From positions 1 to 36,256 of the forward strand of contig JAOPYM010000451.1 in assembly GCA_025964615.1 (NCBI GenBank): a stretch of DNA of 36,256 nt, given 5' to 3'. The notes beneath the pieces are model-generated. The model worked only from the letters and a program-made list of their open reading frames with translations. It did not search any database and had not been told where the DNA came from. The DNA comes from Actinomycetes bacterium (GTDB lineage Bacteria; Actinomycetota; Actinomycetes; Streptosporangiales; Streptosporangiaceae). The translations under genes were made by a program, and so were the position numbers. Shown here piece after piece: positions 24,824 to 31,391 of the stretch. The stretch's first letter is position 1, and the number at the start of each line of letters is the position of its first letter.

Positions 24824-26764
24824 TCAGGCGAGAGCGAGCAGCTCGGCGAGGGCGGATTTGAGCGCGGCGAGATCCGAGGCCGCCTGGGCGCGGGTCTCGG
24901 CGACCTCGCCCTGGACCGGGATCATGGTCTCCAGATAGCACTTCAGCTTGGGCTCGGTCCCCGAGGGCCTGATCACCACCCTCGTGTCGGAAGAGGCCAA
25001 TCCCCCGGACTGGGAGTCACCGCCATTGGTGAGGGCCGCACCGTCACCGGAGAGATCGGCAGGTCGCCGGGGCGCGAGGCGAAGGCGCAGGCCCTCGGTG
25101 GGGGGTAGGCCGCCGGGCCCGTCGGCCAGGTCCTCGAACAGGACGACCCGCCGCCCGCCGAGCTCCGCGGGTGGATCGGCGCGCAGCCGGGTCATCGCGT
25201 CGGTGATCAGCGTGGGATCGTCTACCCGTACCGACAGCTGGGCCGTCGCATGCAGGCCGTACCGGCGGGCCTGGTCGTCGAGCAGGTCCAGAAGGGTCAG
25301 GCCTTCCTGCGCCGCCTCGGTCGCGAGCGCCGTGATCGCCAATGCCGCGCCGATCCCGTCCTTGTCCCTGACCGGCACGTGCGGGTTGTCCGGTGCTTCG
25401 GGCACGACCGGTTCGTCGCCCGCGATGCAGTATCCGAGCGCCTCCTCGTACCCGAACACGAACCGCCCGGTGCCCGCCTTCATGATCCACTTGAACCCGG
25501 TGAGCGACTCGGCGAACCGCACCCCATGTGCACGAGCGATCTTGCTCAACAGCGACGAGGACACGATCGTCGTCACCACCAGCCGGTCGTCCCCCCGCGT
25601 CCTCCGCAGCACATGCTCGGCCAGCAGCCCCCCCACCTCATCCCCCGTCAACACCCGCCACTTTTCGTTGAGTCGTGGCGTTTCCCGCACCTGGACCCCC
25701 CCTGAGTGCGGGAAACGCCACGAGTCAACGAGCGGGACGGCGACGGCGAGGCGGTCGGCGTCGGGGTCGTTGGCGATCGCGAGGTCCGCATCGCCGGCCT
25801 CGGCGAGCGCCAGGACCAGGTCCATCGCCCCAGGTTCCTCCGGATTCGGAAAGGCCACGGTCGGGAAGTCGGGATCAGGCCGTACCTGCTCCGCCACCAT
25901 CATCGGAGCCCCGAACCCCGCCGCATCGAACGCCCGCCCCAGCACCCCCGCCCCAACGCCGTGCAACGCCGTATACGCAACCCGCACTCCGTTGACTCGT
26001 GGCGTTTGCCGCCCCTGGACCCCCGCTGGGTGGGGGAAACGCCACGAGTCAACGGTTATGGCGTGGAGGTACGCGTCGGTGATCTGTTGGTCCAGGGGGA
26101 TCCAGGTGTCTGACAGGGGGAGGTGGTCGACTCTGCCGACGGCGTCGATGGCGGCGGAGATCTCGGCGTCGAGCGGCGGGACGATCTGGGCGCCGTCGTG
26201 CCAGTAGATCTTGTAGCCGTTGTCCTGGGGTGGGTTGTGGCTGGCGGTCACCATGACCCCGGCGGACGCGCTCAGGTACCGTACGGCGAAGGCCAGGACC
26301 GGCGTGGGGAGCGGGCCCGGCAGCAGCCATGCGGTCAGCCCGGCTCCGGTGAGTACGGCGGCCGTGTCCAGTGCGAACCGCTCCGACCCGTGCCGGGCGT
26401 CATACCCGATCACCACCCCTCGCGGCCGCTCCGGGCGGTCAGGTGAAGGGCGGTCAGGTGAAGGGCGGTCAGGCGAACGGCGGTCAGGTGAAGGGCGGTC
26501 AGGTGAGGGGTGCTCAGCGAGGAGGCGGGCGGCGAGGCCGGCGGCGGCGCGCATGACGGTGACCCGGTTCATCCGGTTGGGGCCCGCCCCGAGGGCACCT
26601 CGGAGGCCTGCGGTGCCGAATTCCAGCTTCGTGGCGAACCGCTCCGCCAGCGCAGCCTCCGCTGCGGAGGTTGCGGAGGCGAGGAGGGCGCGGAGTTCGG
26701 CGCGGGTGACGGGGTCGGGGTCCTGGGCCAGCCACGCCTCCGCCTGGTCTCGGTAGGTGTTCAC
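24824..26764 (-). CDS. phospho-sugar mutase with in-frame palindromic insertions
   Basis: 646-residue alpha-D-phosphohexomutase (PGM/PMM or phosphopentomutase-like; PmmB-type), which shifts phosphate on a sugar phosphate through a phosphoserine. Catalytic loop TASHNP (173-178, Ser175), metal loop DPDADR (333-338), sugar-binding GYEEALGY (438-445) and phosphate-binding RPSGTEPK (599-606) are all intact. It is about 90-100 residues longer than usual. The extras are five SPDR repeats (87-110), two peptides encoded by palindromic elements (about 237-259 and 345-367), and a Gly/Ser-rich loop (about 565-592). GTG start at 26764. It is 6 bp downstream of the PNP gene, so ribose-1-phosphate or deoxyribose-1-phosphate is a plausible substrate (inference). 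Confidence 0.92.
   Translation of the reverse strand: MNTYRDQAEAWLAQDPDPVTRAELRALLASATSAAEAALAERFATKLEFGTAGLRGALGAGPNRMNRVTVMRAAAGLAARLLAEHPSPDRPSPDRRSPDRPSPDRPSPDRPERPRGVVIGYDARHGSERFALDTAAVLTGAGLTAWLLPGPLPTPVLAFAVRYLSASAGVMVTASHNPPQDNGYKIYWHDGAQIVPPLDAEISAAIDAVGRVDHLPLSDTWIPLDQQITDAYLHAITVDSWRFPHPAGVQGRQTPRVNGVRVAYTALHGVGAGVLGRAFDAAGFGAPMMVAEQVRPDPDFPTVAFPNPEEPGAMDLVLALAEAGDADLAIANDPDADRLAVAVPLVDSWRFPHSGGVQVRETPRLNEKWRVLTGDEVGGLLAEHVLRRTRGDDRLVVTTIVSSSLLSKIARAHGVRFAESLTGFKWIMKAGTGRFVFGYEEALGYCIAGDEPVVPEAPDNPHVPVRDKDGIGAALAITALATEAAQEGLTLLDLLDDQARRYGLHATAQLSVRVDDPTLITDAMTRLRADPPAELGGRRVVLFEDLADGPGGLPPTEGLRLRLAPRRPADLSGDGAALTNGGDSQSGGLASSDTRVVIRPSGTEPKLKCYLETMIPVQGEVAETRAQAASDLAALKSALAELLALA
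25666..25730 (-). repeat. palindromic element, copy 3, inside the mutase gene (65 bp)
   Basis: Arms 25666-25690 and 25706-25730 match at 24 of 25 positions with a 15-base loop. Read on the coding (minus) strand it encodes VDSWRFPHSGGVQVRETPRL plus N at mutase residues 346-366, seven residues after the DPDADR metal loop and just before WRVLTGDEVGG, where the family sequence appears to resume. The frame is preserved. The loop shares CTGGACCCCC with copy 4. Confidence 0.92.
25989..26055 (-). repeat. palindromic element, copy 4, inside the mutase gene (67 bp)
   Basis: Arms 25989-26014 and 26030-26055 match at 23 of 26 positions. On the coding strand it encodes VDSWRFPHPAGVQGRQTPRV plus N at mutase residues 238-258, between DAYLHAIT and RVAYTALHGVG, close to the boundary of domains 1 and 2. 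The same element frame is used as in copy 3. The GTTTGCC variant in the plus-strand left arm is shared with copy 1. Confidence 0.92.
26433..26507 (-). repeat. 5 x 15-bp tandem repeat encoding SPDR-P units
   Basis: Five 15-bp units close to GGGCGGTCAGGTGAA (plus strand) run head to tail in the mutase gene and encode SPDR units joined by P or R. A sixth, diverged unit follows. The segment is a surface linker between the first helices and the strand RGVVIGYDARHG. Confidence 0.88.
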
Positions 26765-26770
26765 CGGGTC

Positions 26771-27643
26771 TTAGAGCTTGGACACGACGGTGGCCAGGAG
26801 GGCGCCCATCCGGGCGGCGGCGGCCTTACCGGCCGCGAGGACCTCCTCGTGGTCGAGGAGCTTGCCGGACAGACCGGCCGCGATGTTGGTGACCAGGGAG
26901 ATGCCGAGCACCTCGGCACCGGGAACCGCCGCGGTGGCGGAGTTCGTACCGGCAGTGAAGCCGGGGAAGGCGCCCGCGGCCGAGCCGGGCAGGGCGGGGA
27001 GGCCCTGGCGGGCGGCGATGGTCTCCAGGACGGTGGACATGCCGATCAGGTCGGCGCCCATGGTGCGCAGCATCCGGATCTCGGCGGGGGTCTCGTAGGT
27101 AGGCCCGCGGAAGGCCGCGTAGACGCCCGAGGCGAGGGTGGGATCCACCGTGAGGGCGAGAGCACGCAGCCGCTCGGAGTAGGCCTCGGTCAGGTCGAGG
27201 AACGTGGGGCCGGTCAGCGGGTTGGCGCCCGTCAGGTTGAGATGATCGCTGATGAGCACCGGGTCGCCGACCTGCTGGGTCTCCGGCCTGAGCCCGCCCG
27301 CGGCGTTGGTCAGGATGACCGTTCGCACCCCGGCGGCCAGTGCCGTACGGACGCCGTGCACGACCGGGTCCACGCCGCGGCCTTCGTACAGATGCGTACG
27401 TCCCAGGAGCACCAGGGCGTTCCTGCCGCCCACCGAGACCGCGCGCAGCACCCCCGCATGGCCCTCGACCGCCGGTGCCGCGAAGCCTGGCAGCGCGGTG
27501 ACCGGGAGTTCGAAGGCCGGGGTTCCCAGCGCATCGGCGGCCGGCACCCAGCCGGACCCCATGACCAGGGCGACGTCGAAGGAGGGGAAGGTACGCGAGC
27601 ACAGCTCGGAGGCAGCGGATCGGGCCAGCTCAAAAGGGTCCAC
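26771..27643 (-). CDS. purine nucleoside phosphorylase with a 29-residue insertion
   Basis: 290-residue trimeric-type PNP (PunA/DeoD of mycobacteria) that splits inosine and guanosine to base plus ribose-1-phosphate. Motifs: VMGSGWVP (phosphate loop), GRTHLYEG (catalytic His), [25 protein letters not shown], and [17 protein letters not shown], then [17 protein letters not shown]. Between ETIAAR and GAEVLG, which are normally separated by only a few residues, lies an Ala/Pro/Gly-rich insert (about 213-241; DNA 26921-27007). The GTG at 27643 is 6 bases after TACGGT (minus strand), suggesting a leaderless mRNA. It precedes the mutase by 6 bp in one operon. Confidence 0.93.
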   Translation of the reverse strand: MDPFELARSAASELCSRTFPSFDVALVMGSGWVPAADALGTPAFELPVTALPGFAAPAVEGHAGVLRAVSVGGRNALVLLGRTHLYEGRGVDPVVHGVRTALAAGVRTVILTNAAGGLRPETQQVGDPVLISDHLNLTGANPLTGPTFLDLTEAYSERLRALALTVDPTLASGVYAAFRGPTYETPAEIRMLRTMGADLIGMSTVLETIAARQGLPALPGSAAGAFPGFTAGTNSATAAVPGAEVLGISLVTNIAAGLSGKLLDHEEVLAAGKAAAARMGALLATVVSKL

Positions 27644-27649
27644 CGGCCT

Positions 27650-27655
27650 ACCGTA
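27650..27655 (-). promoter_or_regulatory. candidate -10 TACGGT of the PNP-mutase operon
   Basis: On the minus strand TACGGT precedes the PNP GTG by exactly 6 bases and there is no ribosome site. The hexamer is identical to that before cdd, which would fit shared leaderless expression. Confidence 0.4.
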
Positions 27656-27664
27656 CCCGCCGGG

Positions 27665-28117
27665 CTACTCGCCCAGGGACTTGCACCTTCGGGTGCGGAG
27701 CTCCTTGACGTAGTCGTCGGGCGCGCCGGCCCGTTCGGCGGCGTCGGCGAGGATCCCCACATATCGGGCGGACGGCAGCCCGCCCTCATAGGCGTCCAGG
27801 GCGTACATCCAGCACAGGACGTCCCCGTCCAGGGTCTCGACGCGGACCCGGATCTTCGCGTAGACGCCGAGGTCCGTGCCCTCCCAGCGGTCCAGCGACT
27901 CCTCGTCCTGCGGGGTCACGTCGTACAACGCGACGAACACATGCTCGCCGGCGTCCTCGACCACGGTCGCCAGGGCGCCGTCCCAGCCGATGTCGGAACC
28001 CCCGAAGGTCAACCGCCAGCCCTGAAGCCAGCCGGTTCCGCGCAGGGGTGAGTGCGGGGCCCGCTGAGCCATCTGCTCGGGGTCCATGTTGGAGGCGTAC
28101 GCCGCGTACCAGGCCAC
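27665..28117 (-). CDS. gamma-glutamylcyclotransferase family protein
   Basis: 150-residue protein of the GGCT-like fold. The N-terminal YAAYASNMDPEQM corresponds to the YGSNM substrate loop of the family, followed by PLRGTGWLQGWRLTF, and a central acidic ALYDVTPQDEESLDRWEG carrying the expected catalytic Glu region. Members cleave gamma-glutamyl amides to 5-oxoproline, or remove modifications from other gamma-glutamyl compounds; the substrate here is unknown. The GTG at 28117 follows TAGGCT (28124-28129, minus strand) by 6 bases. It is 21 bp upstream of the PNP gene and divergent from the LpdA-like gene. Confidence 0.83.
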   Translation of the reverse strand: MAWYAAYASNMDPEQMAQRAPHSPLRGTGWLQGWRLTFGGSDIGWDGALATVVEDAGEHVFVALYDVTPQDEESLDRWEGTDLGVYAKIRVRVETLDGDVLCWMYALDAYEGGLPSARYVGILADAAERAGAPDDYVKELRTRRCKSLGE

Positions 28118-28123
28118 GAGTGG

Positions 28124-28129
28124 AGCCTA
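28124..28129 (-). promoter_or_regulatory. candidate -10 TAGGCT of the GGCT-like gene
   Basis: TAGGCT on the minus strand with a 6-base gap to the GTG start and no ribosome site; likely leaderless. Confidence 0.38.
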
Positions 28130-28173
28130 CCGAACAGGTCAGGTCACTCTTGCCGGTAGGAAAGAATGGGCAG

Positions 28174-29559
28174 GTGACCAGCATTGTGATCATCGGAGGC
28201 GGACCCGGCGGCTACGAGGCCGCACTCGTCGCGGCGCAGCTCGGCGCCGACGTGACCGTGGTGGAGCGCGACGGGCCGGGCGGCGCCTGTGTGCTGACCG
28301 ATTGCGTGCCGTCCAAGACGCTGATCGCGACCGCGACCCGGATGGCCGTCATGTCCGAGTCCGAGCGCCTCGGCGTGCGGTTCAACGGCGGGGCCGACGG
28401 CGACGTCGGCGGTCTCGAGGCCGACCTGGGCGTGGTCAACAAGCGGGTCAAGGACCTGGCCAGGCAGCAGTCCTTCGACGTGGCCGAGCGGCTCGGGTAC
28501 GAGGACGTGAACATCGTCCGGGGCGAGGCCCGGCTGATCGACCAGCACACGGTGGAGGCCGCCGGGGAGCGGCTCAGCGCCGACATCGTGCTGATCGCGA
28601 CCGGGGCCACCCCCCGGGTGCTGCCCGGCGCGGAGCCGGACGGTGAGCGGATCCTGAACTGGCGGCAGCTGTACGACCTGCCGGCGCTCCCGGAGGAGCT
28701 CGTCGTGGTCGGGTCCGGGGTCACCGGCGCGGAACTGGCGAGCGCGTACCTCTCGCTCGGCTCCAGGGTCACCCTCGTGTCGAGCCGGGACCGGGTGCTG
28801 CCCAACGAGGACGCCGACGCCGCCATCGTCCTCGAGGACGTGTTCCGCCGCCGTGGCATGAACGTGATGTCCAGGAGCCGGGCCGGAGCTGTGGAGCGTT
28901 CCGGGGACGGCGTGATCGTCACCCTGGAGGACGGCCGCAAGGTCGAGGGGTCGCACTGCCTGATGACGGTCGGCATGATCCCCAACACCCGGGGCATCGG
29001 CCTGGAGGCGGCGGGGGTACGGCTCGGGCGCGGCGGATTCGTCGAGGTCGACAAGGTCTCCCGGACGTCGGTGTCCAACATCTACGCCTCGGGCGACTGC
29101 ACCGGGGTGCTGATGCTGGCGTCGGTGGCCGCCATGCAGGGCCGGATCGCCATGTGGCACGCGCTGGGCGAGGCCGTACAGCCGCTCAAGCTGGGCTGGG
29201 TGTCGGCCAACATCTTCACCGACCCCGAGGTCGCCACCGTCGGCGTGTCCCAGCAGATGGTCGACTCGTGCGAGGTCAACGCCCGTACGGTCATGCTGCC
29301 GCTGCACACCAACGCACGGGCCAAGATGCAGGGCTTCGAGGACGGGTTCGTCAAGCTCTTCTGCCGTCCATCGACCGGGATCATCCTGGGCGGGGTGATC
29401 GTCGCACCCCGGGCCAGTGAGCTCGTCCTGGGGCTCTCCATCGCCGTACAGCAGCATCTGACGGTGGATCAGCTGGCGCACACCTTCGCCGTCTACCCGT
29501 CGCTCTCGGGCAGCCTCACCGAAGCCGCCCGCCGCTTGATGCAGGAGCACCAGTATTAA
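28174..29559 (+). CDS. lpdA: LpdA-type NAD(P)H-quinone dehydrogenase / flavoprotein disulfide reductase
   Basis: 461-residue FAD- and NAD(P)-dependent oxidoreductase of the dihydrolipoamide dehydrogenase superfamily. FAD motif IIGGGPGGYEAA at the N terminus, the redox-centre region GGACVLTDCVPSK (Cys39 and Cys44, CxxxxC intact), NAD(P) motif VVVGSGVTGAELAS and the second FAD motif NIYASGDCTG. The C-terminal interface reads AVYPSLSGSLTE, lacking the His of the HPT-E dyad that lipoamide dehydrogenases need, so lipoamide reduction is unlikely. That matches M. tuberculosis LpdA (Rv3303c), which as I recall reduces quinones. The GTG at 28174 follows AAGAAT by 6 bases. There is no neighbouring 2-oxoacid dehydrogenase complex. 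Confidence 0.9.
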   Translation: MTSIVIIGGGPGGYEAALVAAQLGADVTVVERDGPGGACVLTDCVPSKTLIATATRMAVMSESERLGVRFNGGADGDVGGLEADLGVVNKRVKDLARQQSFDVAERLGYEDVNIVRGEARLIDQHTVEAAGERLSADIVLIATGATPRVLPGAEPDGERILNWRQLYDLPALPEELVVVGSGVTGAELASAYLSLGSRVTLVSSRDRVLPNEDADAAIVLEDVFRRRGMNVMSRSRAGAVERSGDGVIVTLEDGRKVEGSHCLMTVGMIPNTRGIGLEAAGVRLGRGGFVEVDKVSRTSVSNIYASGDCTGVLMLASVAAMQGRIAMWHALGEAVQPLKLGWVSANIFTDPEVATVGVSQQMVDSCEVNARTVMLPLHTNARAKMQGFEDGFVKLFCRPSTGIILGGVIVAPRASELVLGLSIAVQQHLTVDQLAHTFAVYPSLSGSLTEAARRLMQEHQY

Positions 29560-29560
29560 T

Positions 29561-29582
29561 GGCGCTCGCTCCGCTCGCGCGG
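29561..29582. repeat. 22-bp repeat GGCGCTCGCTCCGCTCGCGC-GG, copy 1
   Basis: Identical to 34608-34629. It starts 1 bp after the LpdA stop, in a gap between convergent genes. A shorter shared block (GACGACGCGGCCC) follows at about 29613-29625. It may mark a dispersed intergenic repeat or transcription-end element. Confidence 0.8.
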
Positions 29583-29638
29583 CCCACCGGGGCTCCTTCG
29601 CTCCTCAGTCCAGACGACGCGGCCCAAGCGCGCTGCGG

Positions 29639-29950
29639 CTAGCTGCGGTTGACGTTGCGGAAGCCGTGCTGGTGCAGGCGTGAGTTGCGCAGGTCGCCCA
29701 TGCTGATGACCACCACGAACGTACTGGCCAGCAGGGCCATCAACGCGACCGCGAACCGGATCCACAGGTCCGCGGGCAGCAGCGCCAGGACGACGCAGAT
29801 GGGGAACATGACCGCGAGGTGGCGGGCCAGCAACCGGCCCCGCCACCCCGCATCGGTCAGATCGTGCCGTACCCAGTCCCGGTTCTCAGCCGGTAGCCGG
29901 AACCCGAGCGCATAGCGGATCCACCGCCACGGACCCGGGTCGCCGGTCAC
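29639..29950 (-). CDS. small membrane protein, DUF5313-like
   Basis: 103 residues. The N-terminal part has WRWIRYALGFRLPAENRDWV and DLTDAGWRGRLLARHL, a pattern I associate with the actinobacterial DUF5313 family. Two hydrophobic helices follow (about 46-60 and 64-84), then a polar tail. It is predicted to be an inner-membrane protein with a cytosolic N terminus; function unknown. The GTG start is at 29950, 36 bp downstream of the next minus-strand gene. In M. tuberculosis a small membrane protein (Rv3304) also neighbours lpdA, which agrees with this placement. Confidence 0.7.
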   Translation of the reverse strand: MTGDPGPWRWIRYALGFRLPAENRDWVRHDLTDAGWRGRLLARHLAVMFPICVVLALLPADLWIRFAVALMALLASTFVVVISMGDLRNSRLHQHGFRNVNRS

Positions 29951-29986
29951 CGGAATGTCCCCGCCTGGTCGGGAGTGCCTGCAGGG

Positions 29987-31330
29987 CTAGAAGTCGCCGC
30001 CGCCACCCCAGTCTCCGCCGCCACCGAAGTCGCCGCCACCGAAGTCCCAGCCGCCGCCCGCATCGCCGGAGTCACCACCGAAGCCACCGCCGGAATCACC
30101 TCCGCCGAAGCCGCCGCCATCGCCATAGCCGCCTCCCCAGCCCCCACCGAGCATGGAGCCGATCGCGGTGCCGACGAGAATGCCGCTCAGCATGTTCATT
30201 CCCCCGAAACCGGAGTAATAGCCACCGGCGTACGGCCCGTACGCGGGTCCGGCGTCCCAATATGGCCGCTGGTAACCGTTGACGTTCATCATGCGGGTGT
30301 GCGGGTCCTCGCCGCGCAGCACCCGGGCGGCGTCGGCGGCGCAGGCCGGTACGGGACGGGACACCCCGCCGGGCGGGGCCCAGCCGACGTCGGTCACCGA
30401 GGGCCCGTGCTGCGGGTTGAAGAAGCAGGGCGCGCGCCGCTCCGGGACCGGCTGTCCGGCGAGCCGGGCCCGGGTGGCGATCATGTAGTAGCGGCCGTCC
30501 TCGAGAGCGGTGGTGACCCGCTGCATGTCGGCGGGCTGCCGCGCGGTCTCGACGGCCTTCTTCGCCGAGTCGTACGAGTCGAGGGCCCGGGTGTAGTCGC
30601 CACGGGTCTCCTCGGGGAGCGCGGAGTCCATCACGTTGAGGTCGAGCGCGCTGATCTCCTCACCGAGCCGTGTCACGTCCTCCTGGACGTTCCCCTTGAG
30701 CTCGGCCATCTGCACCGCTTCGCGCTGGAGCCGCTTCTTGCGGGCCACCATGAACAGCCCGGCGCCGCCGGCCACGATCAGGATCACCACGCCGAGCATC
30801 ACGAAGGTGCCGACCATGCCGGACTTGGCCTGCGAGGCGGCCTGTGTCTCGGCGACCTGGGAGAACGCGATCAACCTGGTCTTGGCGTCGGAGCCCTCGG
30901 CCGACTGGGTGATCAGCTTGTTCATCTCGGTACCGGAGAACTTCTTGGAGATACCGGACATGAGGCGCCCGTCGGCGGTGATGGCCACGAACGTGTCGCC
31001 CGAGACCCGGTTCTTCACCGACACGAGCATGCCGAGCGTGGCCTGCTTGGAAGCTGTGTTCGCGACCACGACGGCCTTGAGGTCGGTGTCGGAGGCCGCA
31101 TTGAGGGCGGTCTTCACTGCGGCCTGGTCGGCGGTGGTCATCGAGTTGCTTGCCAGGCTCGTCACGTACAGCTTCGAATCGGTCAGCCCGGCGGCGATCT
31201 GCCCGATGGTGTCGGCATGCGCGGGCGCGGCGAACCCGAACAGCACCATCGCCAGGGCCGCCATCACCCCCGGCAGCGCCAGGCGGCGGACGGCGCGTAC
31301 CAGGCGCGGAGCGTTCAAGTATGAGCTCAT
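29987..31330 (-). CDS. secreted/membrane protein with glycine-rich C terminus
   Basis: 447 residues, no confident family. It has a signal peptide (1-40, ending APAHADT) and an extracellular N-terminal domain (about 41-165; LYVTSLASNSMT, LKAVVVANTAS, GDTFVAITADGRLMSG), which in layout resembles TPM/YgcG-type proteins. One membrane helix (about 173-195) is followed by basic KKRLQR, then a helical cytosolic part (about 198-275). A Cys-containing segment includes CFFNPQHGPS and PVPACAADAARVL, and the last 90 residues are Gly/Asp/Tyr-rich (GGGWGGGYGDGGGFGGG). The low-complexity tail is typical of YgcG-like membrane proteins. Start ATG at 31330; no strong ribosome site is visible. Confidence 0.72.
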   Translation of the reverse strand: MSSYLNAPRLVRAVRRLALPGVMAALAMVLFGFAAPAHADTIGQIAAGLTDSKLYVTSLASNSMTTADQAAVKTALNAASDTDLKAVVVANTASKQATLGMLVSVKNRVSGDTFVAITADGRLMSGISKKFSGTEMNKLITQSAEGSDAKTRLIAFSQVAETQAASQAKSGMVGTFVMLGVVILIVAGGAGLFMVARKKRLQREAVQMAELKGNVQEDVTRLGEEISALDLNVMDSALPEETRGDYTRALDSYDSAKKAVETARQPADMQRVTTALEDGRYYMIATRARLAGQPVPERRAPCFFNPQHGPSVTDVGWAPPGGVSRPVPACAADAARVLRGEDPHTRMMNVNGYQRPYWDAGPAYGPYAGGYYSGFGGMNMLSGILVGTAIGSMLGGGWGGGYGDGGGFGGGDSGGGFGGDSGDAGGGWDFGGGDFGGGGDWGGGGDF

Positions 31331-31391
31331 GGTGTAAGTCTGCCCCCTTCACCGAGGGCGACGAACCATGAGTGCTGGAAGGTAGGAAAGG

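Noticed and set aside
25666-26055. The mutase as a broken pseudogene
   Set aside because: Both elements keep the frame, there are no internal stops, and TASHNP, DPDADR and RPSGTEPK are intact.
23060-26055. The palindromes as ends of one composite transposon carrying add and part of the mutase
   Set aside because: Copies 2 and 3 enclose ordinary conserved genes and no transposase, and the arms are equally present in isolated copies elsewhere.
28174-29559. Lipoamide dehydrogenase (E3) of a 2-oxoacid dehydrogenase complex
   Set aside because: The C-terminal His-Glu dyad is missing and no E1/E2 genes are adjacent; the LpdA quinone-reductase branch fits better.
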